Part shown: positions 1 through 7,253 of the stretch, in pieces
Layout: every line of letters starts with the position of its first letter
Position numbering within the stretch: position 1 is the first letter of the stretch
Assembly: GCA_009927065.1 (NCBI GenBank)
Contig: RFNU01000191.1
Coordinates: forward strand, 1 to 10,405
Source: a bacterium
GTDB taxonomy: Bacteria > Pseudomonadota > Gammaproteobacteria > Berkiellales > Berkiellaceae
Direction of reading: 5' to 3'
DNA length: 10,405 nucleotides
The notes under the pieces: model-generated
Seen by the model: only the letters and a program-made list of their open reading frames with translations
Told to the model about the DNA's origin: nothing
Databases searched by the model: none
Position numbers and translations under genes: made by a program

Positions 1-23
1 AAATGCAATTAAGGGTAAGGATT

Positions 24-1202
24 TCATGAAAACTTCTCAGAATTTAATTTGAAGAATATGCCAAATTTATCAATTCCGTATATGGTATCGTTGTCCTGAG
101 AAGATAGCAAGCGAGCTTGATGGAATTGATGCACGAAATGTTGTAGAAGCATTCCTTCTTGCGCATCAATCAGATATAAATGCGGCAAAACAGCGTTTGC
201 TATAATTCTGTTTGCATCCATGTGTTGTAATGAACTAATCGGCATATCAATACTAGTATTGCGCCACATTTGTTTTCTTTCATCTAAGTGATAACAAATC
301 ATGGCATTTTCAGAATCAACATAATATAAATGCTGTTTATCAATTAAAATTGGAGTTTCAGCTGTTGCTTCTAAAACAGTTTTCACCATTCCCGTATCTT
401 TATCAAGCAAGTGGATCGTGCCATCTGATATCTTCGAGACAAGAGTGTCACTTAATACATTCAAAGGATGAAACACTTGTTTCTGACCAAGTCCATTATG
501 TGTTAATCCTGCAATCTCAACAAAACCACGATAATTCCAACGCATCATCCCATTTTTACGATCAAGCGAAACAATCCCATTACCTGGAAAAGATAAATAG
601 ATAGCGTGTTCATCAGCACAAGGGCTATAGGCACTTTCTTGATAATATTGAGAGAAATTTTGTAGTGTAACTCTCCAATACAAATTTAATTCAGGTGTAA
701 TCAATTCAGCAATATTATGAATATATTGAATAAAAATATCACCATTTTCAAGCACCAGTGGTGATGTTAGTAAAGGTGCTTCCAATTTTTTTTCATACAT
801 CATCTCAAGATTAGGCCAAGATAAAACAACCAATCCTTTCTGACTTGTAGAAAGAATAATTTTATTATCACTCATAACTGGTGCAACTAATACTTTAAAA
901 TCATTTAATTTCTTATACACAGTAGAAGTATGGATGTCCGTTACAACCAAGGCGTCATTCTCAAATGACAAGATAAAATCTTTAGTAATAACAGGGTCAA
1001 TTTTATGATGCCTTTTAGTTAATAACTCTGTGATTGATGGCAATGATATTCTTTGAGCTGCAAGAGTTTGAGGTTTGTTTTCTTGATGTATTGTTACACC
1101 ATCATCTTTGGCAGGGTCTTGATAAGAACTTTTTGTATTATTTGAGCAGCCCATCAATAAGACTAAAACCATCGATACACTTTTATAATATGATGTCATC
1201 AT
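24..1202 (-). CDS. bamB: BamB, outer-membrane assembly lipoprotein (PQQ-type beta-propeller)
   Basis: Predicted BamB, the lipoprotein subunit of the BAM complex that helps BamA fold beta-barrel proteins into the outer membrane. The 392-residue length matches the E. coli protein. The N-terminus has a short basic/hydrophobic signal ending in a lipobox (Leu16-Met-Gly-Cys19). Ser follows the Cys, which fits outer-membrane sorting. The rest is a run of PQQ-like blades with repeated patterns such as IVSLDRKNGMMRW (about residues 209-221), IHLLDKDTGMV (about 264-274) and LYLIDAQEGML (about 343-353). The start is ATG at 1202; an AAGGA Shine-Dalgarno lies 7 nt upstream and overlaps the yfgM stop codon. 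The gap to yfgM is 10 nt, so the two are very likely cotranscribed. The order yfgM-bamB is the classic gammaproteobacterial one; der would be expected next, beyond the left edge. The family call is secure from architecture plus synteny, although sequence identity to E. coli looks low. Confidence 0.9.
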   Translation of the reverse strand: MMTSYYKSVSMVLVLLMGCSNNTKSSYQDPAKDDGVTIHQENKPQTLAAQRISLPSITELLTKRHHKIDPVITKDFILSFENDALVVTDIHTSTVYKKLNDFKVLVAPVMSDNKIILSTSQKGLVVLSWPNLEMMYEKKLEAPLLTSPLVLENGDIFIQYIHNIAELITPELNLYWRVTLQNFSQYYQESAYSPCADEHAIYLSFPGNGIVSLDRKNGMMRWNYRGFVEIAGLTHNGLGQKQVFHPLNVLSDTLVSKISDGTIHLLDKDTGMVKTVLEATAETPILIDKQHLYYVDSENAMICYHLDERKQMWRNTSIDMPISSLQHMDANRIIANAVLPHLYLIDAQEGMLLQHFVHQFHQARLLSSQDNDTIYGIDKFGIFFKLNSEKFS

Positions 1203-1212
1203 AGATTATTCC

Positions 1213-1854
1213 TTAAGAGGGTTGTGTTAATACAAGATAATTATATTCTGCGACCAGGATTGCTTTATGTGCTTCATCAAGATTATCGCGCTCTAATAAA
1301 TGCTCATATTGAGCTAAAGCCTTATCAATTTCATGAAGCTGCGCATAATTTTTAGCTTCAAGATGTTCTTTCATGATAACTAAAGAGTCTTCATTTAATT
1401 CTTTTAACGCTGTTAATGAGCCTTGATAATCTTGATTTAAATAAGCAAGCTCTGCTTTTTTGAAAAAAGCTAATGATTTTATAATAGGAACACTCGCCTT
1501 TTGAGCTAACCAATCAACTTGTTGTGCTGCATCTTCAATTTTGTTATTTTTCATCAAATAACTGCCTAAAGACATTGTAGCTAAAGCAGCATATGGGCTT
1601 TTTTTATAATCTTTTTGCAGTATATTCACAGTATGTTGGACTGAAACTTCATCTTGACGATTGATGGCGTCAACAACTGTCTGATAATGTTCACTCGCTG
1701 CCAAGAGATACTGTTGAAATCTATAATTTGAATAAGAATGGACACTAATTCCTGTGACAATAGTAAGAAAAATTCCGAGTAAAACTTTTTTATTCTGTAG
1801 CCAAAAGCCCATTAAATTATCCACAAATTGATCATCGTGTTTCTCATTAAGCAT
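1213..1854 (-). CDS. yfgM: YfgM-like inner-membrane TPR protein, SecYEG translocon ancillary subunit
   Basis: Predicted YfgM: a single-pass inner-membrane protein with a periplasmic tetratricopeptide-like domain. In E. coli it associates with PpiD at the SecYEG translocon and assists envelope protein maturation. At 213 residues it is close to the E. coli length (206). It has a short cytoplasmic N-terminus (about 1-23), one hydrophobic span (about 24-40, VLLGIFLTIVTG...) and then helical repeats rich in Ala, Tyr and Leu (for example AALATMSLGSYLMKNNKIEDA, about 84-104, split by helix turns). Start ATG 1854 is preceded by AGGAG at 1862-1866 with 7-nt spacing; an out-of-frame ATG 4 nt upstream meets a stop at once. 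It is followed after 10 nt by bamB, the usual partner. It is first in this pair, and a TATAAT hexamer lies about 45 bp upstream of the start. The fold is generic, so the name rests partly on synteny. Confidence 0.85.
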   Translation of the reverse strand: MLNEKHDDQFVDNLMGFWLQNKKVLLGIFLTIVTGISVHSYSNYRFQQYLLAASEHYQTVVDAINRQDEVSVQHTVNILQKDYKKSPYAALATMSLGSYLMKNNKIEDAAQQVDWLAQKASVPIIKSLAFFKKAELAYLNQDYQGSLTALKELNEDSLVIMKEHLEAKNYAQLHEIDKALAQYEHLLERDNLDEAHKAILVAEYNYLVLTQPS

Positions 1855-1897
1855 TCATACTCTCCTAGTTTTTGAATTTAAAATAAATAATGCAAAC

Positions 1898-1903
1898 ATT
1901 ATA
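1898..1903 (-). promoter_or_regulatory. Candidate -10 element for yfgM-bamB
   Basis: A perfect TATAAT on the - strand, 43 nt before the yfgM start codon. No good -35 sits at 16-18 bp. The nearest TTGACA-like hexamer is TTTACA (1924-1929) with a 20-bp spacer, which is too long. In AT-rich DNA a hexamer match alone is weak evidence, but the position fits a start of transcription about 35 nt before the gene. Confidence 0.35.
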
Positions 1904-2037
1904 CTGCGACTTAAAAAATAATCTGTAAAAGATATCTTATTTTAATGAAGTTTCTTCTTTGAATAAAGTCAGCTTTAACCTTGAGTTTTATTAATAAACA
2001 CACTTTTTCTTGATATGCTTCCAACGCACCAATCTTA

Positions 2038-2059
2038 TTTTATAAAGCTTCTTTATAAA
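2038..2059. repeat. Perfect 9-bp inverted repeat (AT-rich hairpin)
   Basis: TTTATAAAG, CTT loop, then CTTTATAAA: a perfect 9-bp stem with a 3-nt loop. Neither strand has a U tract immediately after the stem and the stem is almost all A/T, so it does not look like an intrinsic terminator. It could be a protein-binding site or chance palindromy in AT-rich DNA. Confidence 0.4.
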
Positions 2060-2212
2060 AAATTCAATAATATCTATTTTAATCACTTTGTTTAGAACTT
2101 ATTATAACGCCGAAGATTAAAAGACTATACCAACTCAGTTATTGTTTTTTAATTCTAAAATAATTTAAAAGCATTTTATTGTTCAGCCCCCTAACATCAT
2201 CATCTTGCTCTT

Positions 2213-3796
2213 TTATATAGCCACACTTTCTTCTTTCATATCAATATTTTTATGCACATGCCTTTGTAGTGAAAAATGATAGGTTCTACTCAACAAAAGA
2301 ACGGCTCTAAACCATAATATTGTTAAAAAAAGAACAATAAAGAAAACATAAGGAATTGTTGCAATCAGACTATTACCTGCAACAGCAAATAATACAAATA
2401 AAATAACGCTTCCACCCGACCGTCCAAAACGCGATACGATACCATCAATCACAGCTTTTCCATTTAAGCGCTCTGCAGCAGTCAATCCAATATAAGCCAT
2501 TTCTTTTGTTGTATCAAAAACAGAATAGCGCGTACCTCGAAGAAGGGTTATATGAAGCACCCCTGCATATAACGAGAGATTAAGAGCATCGATACCGGCA
2601 AAAAGTTGGCTATGAGCAATCACCTCTATTTGTGCAAAATAAAATAAGCTCCCTGTTAAAATAAAAGTCATAGGGGTAATGAGGGCTGTGGCTGTCCATC
2701 CAGCGTAACGTAATGACAAGTTATTAACAAACAAAGAGAAGATTGTTGCAGTAATTGAAGTATACATGGCTACATCAGATAAAAACGCATTAGAGTCTCC
2801 TTGATGATCGACGCTAAAGGCTAATCCGACTCTTTTAAGAAAAATAAAATCTGAAAGAGTATAAACGATATTGTAGCTCAACACGACAACAGTGATGTAA
2901 AGCAAATTCTTAGAACGGAATACTAACGTTAAACACTCTCGTAAAGAATGTTGTTTTTTTTGATGTGATTTGCAGGCAATCACTTCTTTTTCTGCGAGAG
3001 GACTCATGTGATGTTGATGAAATTGATTAAGAAGCAACATTCGATAAGTCGTTAATGTTATAAAACAAAAAACAAGAACAGCAAGCATGATACGCAAAAA
3101 ACACTGATCCCATTGTGTAGCACCAATAGGCCAATCAGGATTATATGGAATCTTTGAGAAATATCCTGAAAGCTTTCCTGCCAAGATACCTGAGGTTCCA
3201 ATCGCTATCGTAAATAAAGGATAGGTGAACTTTGCTTCATCATGAGTCGAAATATCGTTTGCTAAGCCCCATACTAACAAGCTCACTACAGTTGTACCCC
3301 ATAAATCAGCACTAGTATAAAACAATGTATGCATCCAATAACGGATTAAAGCAGGGGCTGCCTGAAAGCTTTGTGGTAGAATTGCCATCAGAAAATCAGC
3401 GGCAGCATTTAATGCAAAAATCTCTTGAAAAGGATTCAAAAGAAATGAATAAAGCGCAAAATAAGCTGTAAAAAGGGAAACAATTGTATAAAAAACAAAT
3501 GCTCTAGTAAAAAGCATCGATAACGATAAAAAGAATCCTGTTAGCAAAAATGCCCCTGGTGTAATAAAGAAAGGCTTTAAATAAGCCATTGACTCAGCGC
3601 CTGCACCGGGGGTATAAAGAATAATTGTTTTTTTTATAGGCAAAAGGATACTATAAACAAAATTTGTAGAAAAAAATAATAAAAACAATATAAAAATTTT
3701 TTTCTTATTATAAGCCACTGTAGGCAAAAGGAAGGTTGCAAAAGCCTTCTGCAGTGAAGACTTTTGCGATACAGTTTTAATAAAAATATCGATCAT
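2213..3796 (-). CDS. tlc: NTT/Tlc-family ATP/ADP translocase or nucleotide transporter (paralogue A, divergent)
   Basis: A 527-residue multi-span inner-membrane protein of the Tlc ATP:ADP antiporter family, which in Rickettsia and Chlamydia exchanges host ATP for bacterial ADP or imports nucleotides. Visible family motifs are PIKKTII (53-59), PGAGAESMAYLKPF (63-76), ADLWGTTV (163-170), RSKNLLY (294-300), FDTTKEMAYIGL (427-438) and NGKAVIDG (445-452). About eleven to twelve hydrophobic segments are present, with a His/Lys-rich hydrophilic loop at about 258-288. Length is near the family norm (about 500). ATG 3796 has AAGGA 9 nt upstream (3806-3810). It lies 88 bp after its paralogue in the same direction and is clearly a duplicate of it. 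Compared with the paralogue it has Asp164 for Glu in the (A)ELW motif and Arg459 for Lys in GKSGG, so its substrate range or mode may differ. Family certain; substrate not determinable here. Confidence 0.93.
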   Translation of the reverse strand: MIDIFIKTVSQKSSLQKAFATFLLPTVAYNKKKIFILFLLFFSTNFVYSILLPIKKTIILYTPGAGAESMAYLKPFFITPGAFLLTGFFLSLSMLFTRAFVFYTIVSLFTAYFALYSFLLNPFQEIFALNAAADFLMAILPQSFQAAPALIRYWMHTLFYTSADLWGTTVVSLLVWGLANDISTHDEAKFTYPLFTIAIGTSGILAGKLSGYFSKIPYNPDWPIGATQWDQCFLRIMLAVLVFCFITLTTYRMLLLNQFHQHHMSPLAEKEVIACKSHQKKQHSLRECLTLVFRSKNLLYITVVVLSYNIVYTLSDFIFLKRVGLAFSVDHQGDSNAFLSDVAMYTSITATIFSLFVNNLSLRYAGWTATALITPMTFILTGSLFYFAQIEVIAHSQLFAGIDALNLSLYAGVLHITLLRGTRYSVFDTTKEMAYIGLTAAERLNGKAVIDGIVSRFGRSGGSVILFVLFAVAGNSLIATIPYVFFIVLFLTILWFRAVLLLSRTYHFSLQRHVHKNIDMKEESVAI

Positions 3797-3825
3797 GAGT
3801 AACCATCCTTAAGTTATCAATGTTA

Positions 3826-3834
3826 ATAATAACA
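3826..3834 (-). promoter_or_regulatory. TGTTATTAT extended -10-like motif before NTT paralogue A
   Basis: TGTTATTAT on the - strand, 29 nt before the ATG at 3796. It fits an extended -10 (TGn plus a hexamer matching TATAAT at 5 of 6). The same string with one change, TGTTATCAT, occurs 27 nt before the start of the other NTT gene, which makes it more notable than a lone AT-rich match. No good -35 is visible. Confidence 0.3.
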
Positions 3835-3850
3835 GGATCCTTTTCTCTCT

Positions 3851-3893
3851 TATTCAGCATGCTTATCAGCTGAGCTATTTATATTCAGCATGA
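3851..3893. repeat. 11-bp direct repeat between the two NTT genes
   Basis: TATTCAGCATG occurs exactly at 3851-3861 and again at 3883-3893. The right copy overlaps the last codons of the upstream NTT gene. The spacer contains the palindrome TCAGCTGA (3865-3872), and AGCATGCT (3856-3863) overlaps the left copy. It may be a scar of the duplication or a small regulatory or recombination site. It does not resemble an intrinsic terminator because no U tract follows. Confidence 0.45.
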
Positions 3894-5423
3894 TTTGTTA
3901 TGAGCCTCTATCGCTTGACTTGTTTGATGACGGCCCAAGTTTGTAATAGCGATCATCCATAAGATAGTAATGATGCAGATAATAAAGAAAACATAAGGGA
4001 TAGTTAAAACAATATTATTACCAAGAATTGCATACAAAAAGAATAAAATAAAGCTACCGCCTGATTTGCCAAAGCGAGATGCAATACCATCAATAGCGGC
4101 TTTACCATTCACTCGCTCTGCTTTGGTAAGGCCAATGTAAGCCATTTCTTTAGTGGAGTCAAAAACAGAATACTTGGCACCTCGAGTTAAACACATATGA
4201 GCAGCACCCGCATAAAGTGCAATCAAGTCTAGCGGCATAACAGGAAATAAACCATGCAATCCATTGAGTTGAGCTAGATAAAAAAATGAACCCGATAGAA
4301 TATATACGATGGGCGTCATTAATGCAGTGACTGTCCATCCAGCATAACGCAAAGAAATATTACTAATTAATAAAGCAAAAACAGTGGATACAATAGATGT
4401 ATAAGTCAGTACCATGGAAAGAAAATCATTAGATCCAACCTTGTTTTCAGGACCAAAAGAAAGCTCAACGCGTTTATTAAAAATGACATCTGAAAGGTTG
4501 TAGACTAAGTTATAACCCATCACAATAATAGTCAAATACAATAGATTCTTAGAACGCATCACCTGATAAAAACAATCCACAATAGAAACATGCTGTTCGC
4601 CTTGACCTTCTGCGGTTTGTTTTCTAGGATTGTGCGCTACAGCTGCTGTATATCCACAATGCACGAAATAAGCATATAAAATTAAAATTGAAGAACAAAC
4701 AGCTAAAACAACAAGCATAATGCGTAAAAAAGCCTGATCCCACTGATTATGCCCATAGAAGAAATGAGGATTGTAAGGTAATTTTGTTAAGTAAGAAGAG
4801 ATTTTTCCTGCGAACATTCCTGAGAAGTTTGCACCTACTGTAAACAATGCATATGTTGCTTTTGCTTGAGTATGTGTTGATATTTCATTAACAAGGCCCC
4901 ATAAAAGCAATGTTAACACTGTAGTGCCCCAAAGCTCTGCAAACGCATAAAAAAGAGTATGCATCCAATATCTAATCAAAGCAGGACCTGCATGAAAATG
5001 ACTAGGTAACACTTTCATCATAAAATCAGCAGTTGAATCTAAGGTTAAATAATCTCTAAAAGGGATAAGGATAAATGTATACAAAAGAAAATATGTTGTA
5101 AAAGTAAGAATGATAATTCTAAAAACAGCATCTCTATTGAATCGCCGTGCTAACGATAAGAAATACCAGGTCACAAGAAATGCTCCAGGAGCAACAGCGA
5201 AAGGCTTCAGATAGGGCAAAGCCTCTGAACCTGCACCAGGAGAGTACATGATAATAGTTTTTTTTAATGGCTGAAGAATATTATAAACAAAAGAAACAAG
5301 AAAAAAAAGGCAAAAAAGAATACAAACTTTTTTGGCATCTTCTCTCTTGATAGGAAATAATAAATTCAATATTGAAAAAAAATACGATTTTTTCACGGAA
5401 GATGTGGATTTAACTGTACTCAT
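3885..5423 (-). CDS. tlc: NTT/Tlc-family ATP/ADP translocase (paralogue B, canonical motifs)
   Basis: A Tlc-family nucleotide transporter of 512 residues from the chosen start. Motifs (numbered from that start) are PLKKTII (52-58), PGAGSEALPYLKPF (62-75), AELWGTTV (162-169), RSKNLLY (290-296), SDVIFNKRVE (311-320), FDSTKEMAYIGL (421-432), NGKAAIDG (439-446) and GKSGG (452-456). About eleven to twelve hydrophobic spans fit the family topology. It likely exchanges ATP for ADP across the inner membrane, although NTT members can also import other nucleotides. Start: I chose ATG 5423. An in-frame TTG at 5438 would add five residues, but AAGG abuts it with no spacing. The shared promoter-like motif upstream sits at a matching distance only for 5423. 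No optimal Shine-Dalgarno is seen (AAGG is 15 nt away). It follows rlmN by 82 bp in the same direction and precedes its paralogue by 88 bp. Confidence 0.94.
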   Translation of the reverse strand: MSTVKSTSSVKKSYFFSILNLLFPIKREDAKKVCILFCLFFLVSFVYNILQPLKKTIIMYSPGAGSEALPYLKPFAVAPGAFLVTWYFLSLARRFNRDAVFRIIILTFTTYFLLYTFILIPFRDYLTLDSTADFMMKVLPSHFHAGPALIRYWMHTLFYAFAELWGTTVLTLLLWGLVNEISTHTQAKATYALFTVGANFSGMFAGKISSYLTKLPYNPHFFYGHNQWDQAFLRIMLVVLAVCSSILILYAYFVHCGYTAAVAHNPRKQTAEGQGEQHVSIVDCFYQVMRSKNLLYLTIIVMGYNLVYNLSDVIFNKRVELSFGPENKVGSNDFLSMVLTYTSIVSTVFALLISNISLRYAGWTVTALMTPIVYILSGSFFYLAQLNGLHGLFPVMPLDLIALYAGAAHMCLTRGAKYSVFDSTKEMAYIGLTKAERVNGKAAIDGIASRFGKSGGSFILFFLYAILGNNIVLTIPYVFFIICIITILWMIAITNLGRHQTSQAIEAHNKSC

Positions 5424-5450
5424 AGTTTCTGGATACAACCTTGTGTGATA

Positions 5451-5459
5451 ATGATAACA
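5451..5459 (-). promoter_or_regulatory. TGTTATCAT extended -10-like motif before NTT paralogue B
   Basis: TGTTATCAT on the - strand, 27 nt before ATG 5423, nearly identical in sequence and distance to the motif before the second NTT gene. The six-base part matches TATAAT at 5 of 6. A clear -35 at normal spacing is not visible. If used, it would give the transporter its own transcript in addition to read-through from ndk-rlmN. Confidence 0.3.
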
Positions 5460-5505
5460 AAACTAACGTGCTACAATGCATCAAGCTAAATATTAAAAAA
5501 TATAA

Positions 5506-6657
5506 CTAACTGGCCGCAGCATTAATACTTTGAATTTTCTGTAAATACTGTTGTCTTCTGCGAGTCTTATCTAGGACATCACCTGCTAATTGGCCACATG
5601 CGCCAAGAATATCTTGCCCGCGTGTTTTGCGAACTGTCGTTATTATATTGTTTTTTGAACGAACGATTTCAGCAAATTTTTTAATCTGCTCCATTGACGT
5701 TGATTCAAACTTTGTTGTTGGAAATGGATTAAAAGGAATTAAATTAACTTTTGCACGACCTGGAAAATAGCGATTAACAAGCTTGGCTAAGGTGTAAGCG
5801 TGCTTTTCTGAGTCATTCACGCCATTAAGCATAACGTACTCTAGAGTAACATGCATTTTACGATCATGAGCATCTAAATAATCTACAACGGCTGGAAGTA
5901 GAACATCTAAGGGATATTTTTTATTCAATGGAATAATTTGAGAGCGTGTCTGATCATCTGGAGCATGTAGCGAAAGAGCTAGGGCAACATCTGTTTCCTG
6001 CGCTAGGCGCTCAAGGCCTGGCACAACTCCAGAGGTGCTAATCGTTACTCGACGTTTGGATAATCCATAAGCATAATCATTCATCATCACTTGAACAGCA
6101 GGGATGACTGAGTCAAGATTACGTAGTGGTTCGCCCATGCCCATGAAAACAACATTAGTCACCAGCTGTGAGTGTAAGTGCTCTGGAAGAAGCGCGTTTT
6201 CTTCTGTGAGTGTTTTATTAACAAACCATAGCTGTGAAACAATCTCGTGTGCCGAAAGATTACGCTCAAACCCCTGAGTTGCCGTATAACAAAACTGACA
6301 ATTTAATTCACAACCTACTTGTGAGGATACACATAAAGTGGCTCGTGTTTCTTCAGGTATATAGACAACTTCAACTGCTGAACCTGTAGAGGTTTTTAAC
6401 AACCACTTCCGTGTACCATCATCCGAACGCTGATCACGCAAGATCTCAACACTTGGATAATAAAAATGCTCGGCAATAAAAAGCCTGAGTTTTTTACTTA
6501 AATCCGTCATTTCATCAAAAGAAGGGACAAAACGTTGATGCATCCATTGCAATATTTGTCGACCACGAAAAGGCTTCTCATGATGTTGCACAAAAAATTG
6601 CTCTAGTGCTTCTTGAGTCATCCCCAAGATGTGTTGGCGTGTTTCTTCAGCGGACAT
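5506..6657 (-). CDS. rlmN: RlmN, dual-specificity 23S rRNA A2503 / tRNA A37 C2-methyltransferase (radical SAM)
   Basis: Radical-SAM methyltransferase that makes 2-methyladenosine at A2503 of 23S rRNA and A37 of some tRNAs, in the cytoplasm. At 383 residues it is nearly the E. coli length (384). The CX3CX2C iron-sulfur motif is Cys116, Cys120, Cys123. The two mechanistic cysteines are present: Cys109 in TLCVSSQVGC and Cys354 in GACGQLAGDV, equivalent to E. coli Cys118 and Cys355. The SAM-binding GMGEPL motif is at 173-178, with LSLHAPDD at 228-235. All key residues are intact, so the enzyme should be active and depends on Fe-S supply from the neighbouring genes or elsewhere. Start ATG 6657 has only a weak GAG-type ribosome site. 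It lies 33 bp after ndk, an ancestral gammaproteobacterial pairing. Next in line would normally be pilF/pilW; here an NTT gene follows instead. Confidence 0.97.
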   Translation of the reverse strand: MSAEETRQHILGMTQEALEQFFVQHHEKPFRGRQILQWMHQRFVPSFDEMTDLSKKLRLFIAEHFYYPSVEILRDQRSDDGTRKWLLKTSTGSAVEVVYIPEETRATLCVSSQVGCELNCQFCYTATQGFERNLSAHEIVSQLWFVNKTLTEENALLPEHLHSQLVTNVVFMGMGEPLRNLDSVIPAVQVMMNDYAYGLSKRRVTISTSGVVPGLERLAQETDVALALSLHAPDDQTRSQIIPLNKKYPLDVLLPAVVDYLDAHDRKMHVTLEYVMLNGVNDSEKHAYTLAKLVNRYFPGRAKVNLIPFNPFPTTKFESTSMEQIKKFAEIVRSKNNIITTVRKTRGQDILGACGQLAGDVLDKTRRRQQYLQKIQSINAAAS

Positions 6658-6690
6658 GATCTCAGTTTTCTCACAAATAGAGTTTAAAAT

Positions 6691-7116
6691 TTAACGTGTT
6701 CTAACACAAAGCTCGATGTTATTGAAAAAGAATTCGATTTCATTTGCTGCATTTTCTTTCGAATCAGATCCGTGTATAGCATTTTCATCAATAGTTTTTG
6801 CAAATAAAGAACGAATTGTGCCTGGAGCGGCATCTTTAGGATTGGTAGCACCCATCAATTCGCGATTACGTGCAACCGCATCTTCGCCCTCTAGCGCCAT
6901 TACTAGGACTGGACCTGAAATCATAAAGCGAACAAGATCCCCAAAGAAGGGACGTGCTTTGTGGATAGCATAAAAATCTTCAGCTTGCATTTGGCTTAAG
7001 TGCACCATTTTTGCAGCAACAACAGCTAAGCCAGCTTGTTCAAAAATATTAATAATTGCCCCAATGTTGTTATTAGCGACAGCATCTGGTTTGATGATTG
7101 ATAGTGTACGTTCCAT
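6691..7116 (-). CDS. ndk: Nucleoside diphosphate kinase
   Basis: Ndk transfers the gamma phosphate from ATP to other NDPs through a phospho-histidine, balancing NTP and dNTP pools in the cytoplasm. At 141 residues it is the usual length (about 143). The N-terminus reads ERTLSIIKPDAV with the conserved Lys9. Conserved elements include RPFFGDLV (55-62), the MGATNPKDAAPGTIR block (88-102) and NAIHGSDS (112-119) with catalytic His115. Start ATG 7116 has only a weak upstream ribosome site. A good -10 lies about 33 nt upstream of the start. It heads a same-strand run ndk-rlmN-NTT-NTT, which places an NTP-equilibrating enzyme beside nucleotide exchangers. The ndk-rlmN pair is ancestral, so the functional match may be incidental. 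Confidence 0.98.
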   Translation of the reverse strand: MERTLSIIKPDAVANNNIGAIINIFEQAGLAVVAAKMVHLSQMQAEDFYAIHKARPFFGDLVRFMISGPVLVMALEGEDAVARNRELMGATNPKDAAPGTIRSLFAKTIDENAIHGSDSKENAANEIEFFFNNIELCVRTR

Positions 7117-7148
7117 AATTTATTACCAAAACATAATTGTTAACGCCC

Positions 7149-7176
7149 ATTATATCTTTACACGAAGATTAAGCAA
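7149..7176 (-). promoter_or_regulatory. Candidate ndk promoter
   Basis: On the - strand, TTGCTT (7171-7176) is followed by a 16-bp spacer and a perfect TATAAT (7149-7154). The -10 ends 32 nt before the ndk start codon. The -35 matches only the TTG core. It lies in the 137-bp gap after the IscA-like gene, where no other gene is visible, so it is well placed to start the ndk-rlmN-NTT run. Confidence 0.45.
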
Positions 7177-7253
7177 GAATTAAACATGAATTTAAAATGA
7201 AATCTGTGCATAATTTTGATTTGAACTATCACTTAGAAATATCCGCTTCTCTA

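Larger units (their letters stand above)
1855..2212. other. 358-bp AT-rich intergenic region with no convincing gene
   Basis: This stretch separates the NTT pair from yfgM and is the longest gene-free part of the window. It holds the yfgM -10 candidate (1898-1903), a second perfect TATAAT on the - strand (2101-2106, no good -35), a TGGTATAGT extended -10-like string (2124-2132) and a 9-bp inverted repeat (2038-2059). A 41-codon - strand frame (2033 to 1911) has no ATG and no ribosome site. No classical terminator (GC stem plus U tract) is visible after the NTT gene. In relatives this position holds pilF, rodZ, ispG and hisS; I could not recognise remnants of them here. Confidence 0.6.

Noticed and set aside
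350..604. 84-codon + strand open frame
   Set aside because: It lies entirely within bamB on the opposite strand, has no recognisable domain or ribosome site, and bamB has clear family features.
3797..3884. Intrinsic terminator between the two NTT genes
   Set aside because: The short palindromes there are not followed by a U tract on the - strand, so read-through is more likely.
5424..5438. TTG start giving the first NTT five extra residues
   Set aside because: AAGG directly abuts the TTG with no spacing, and the motif shared with the other NTT gene sits at the matching distance only for ATG 5423.
5485..5505. AT-rich hairpin after the rlmN stop as a terminator
   Set aside because: The stem is 5 A/T pairs around a T-run loop with no trailing U tract; too weak to call.
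6716..6973. 85-codon + strand open frame
   Set aside because: It is antisense to ndk, whose active-site motifs are intact; the frame is a coding shadow.
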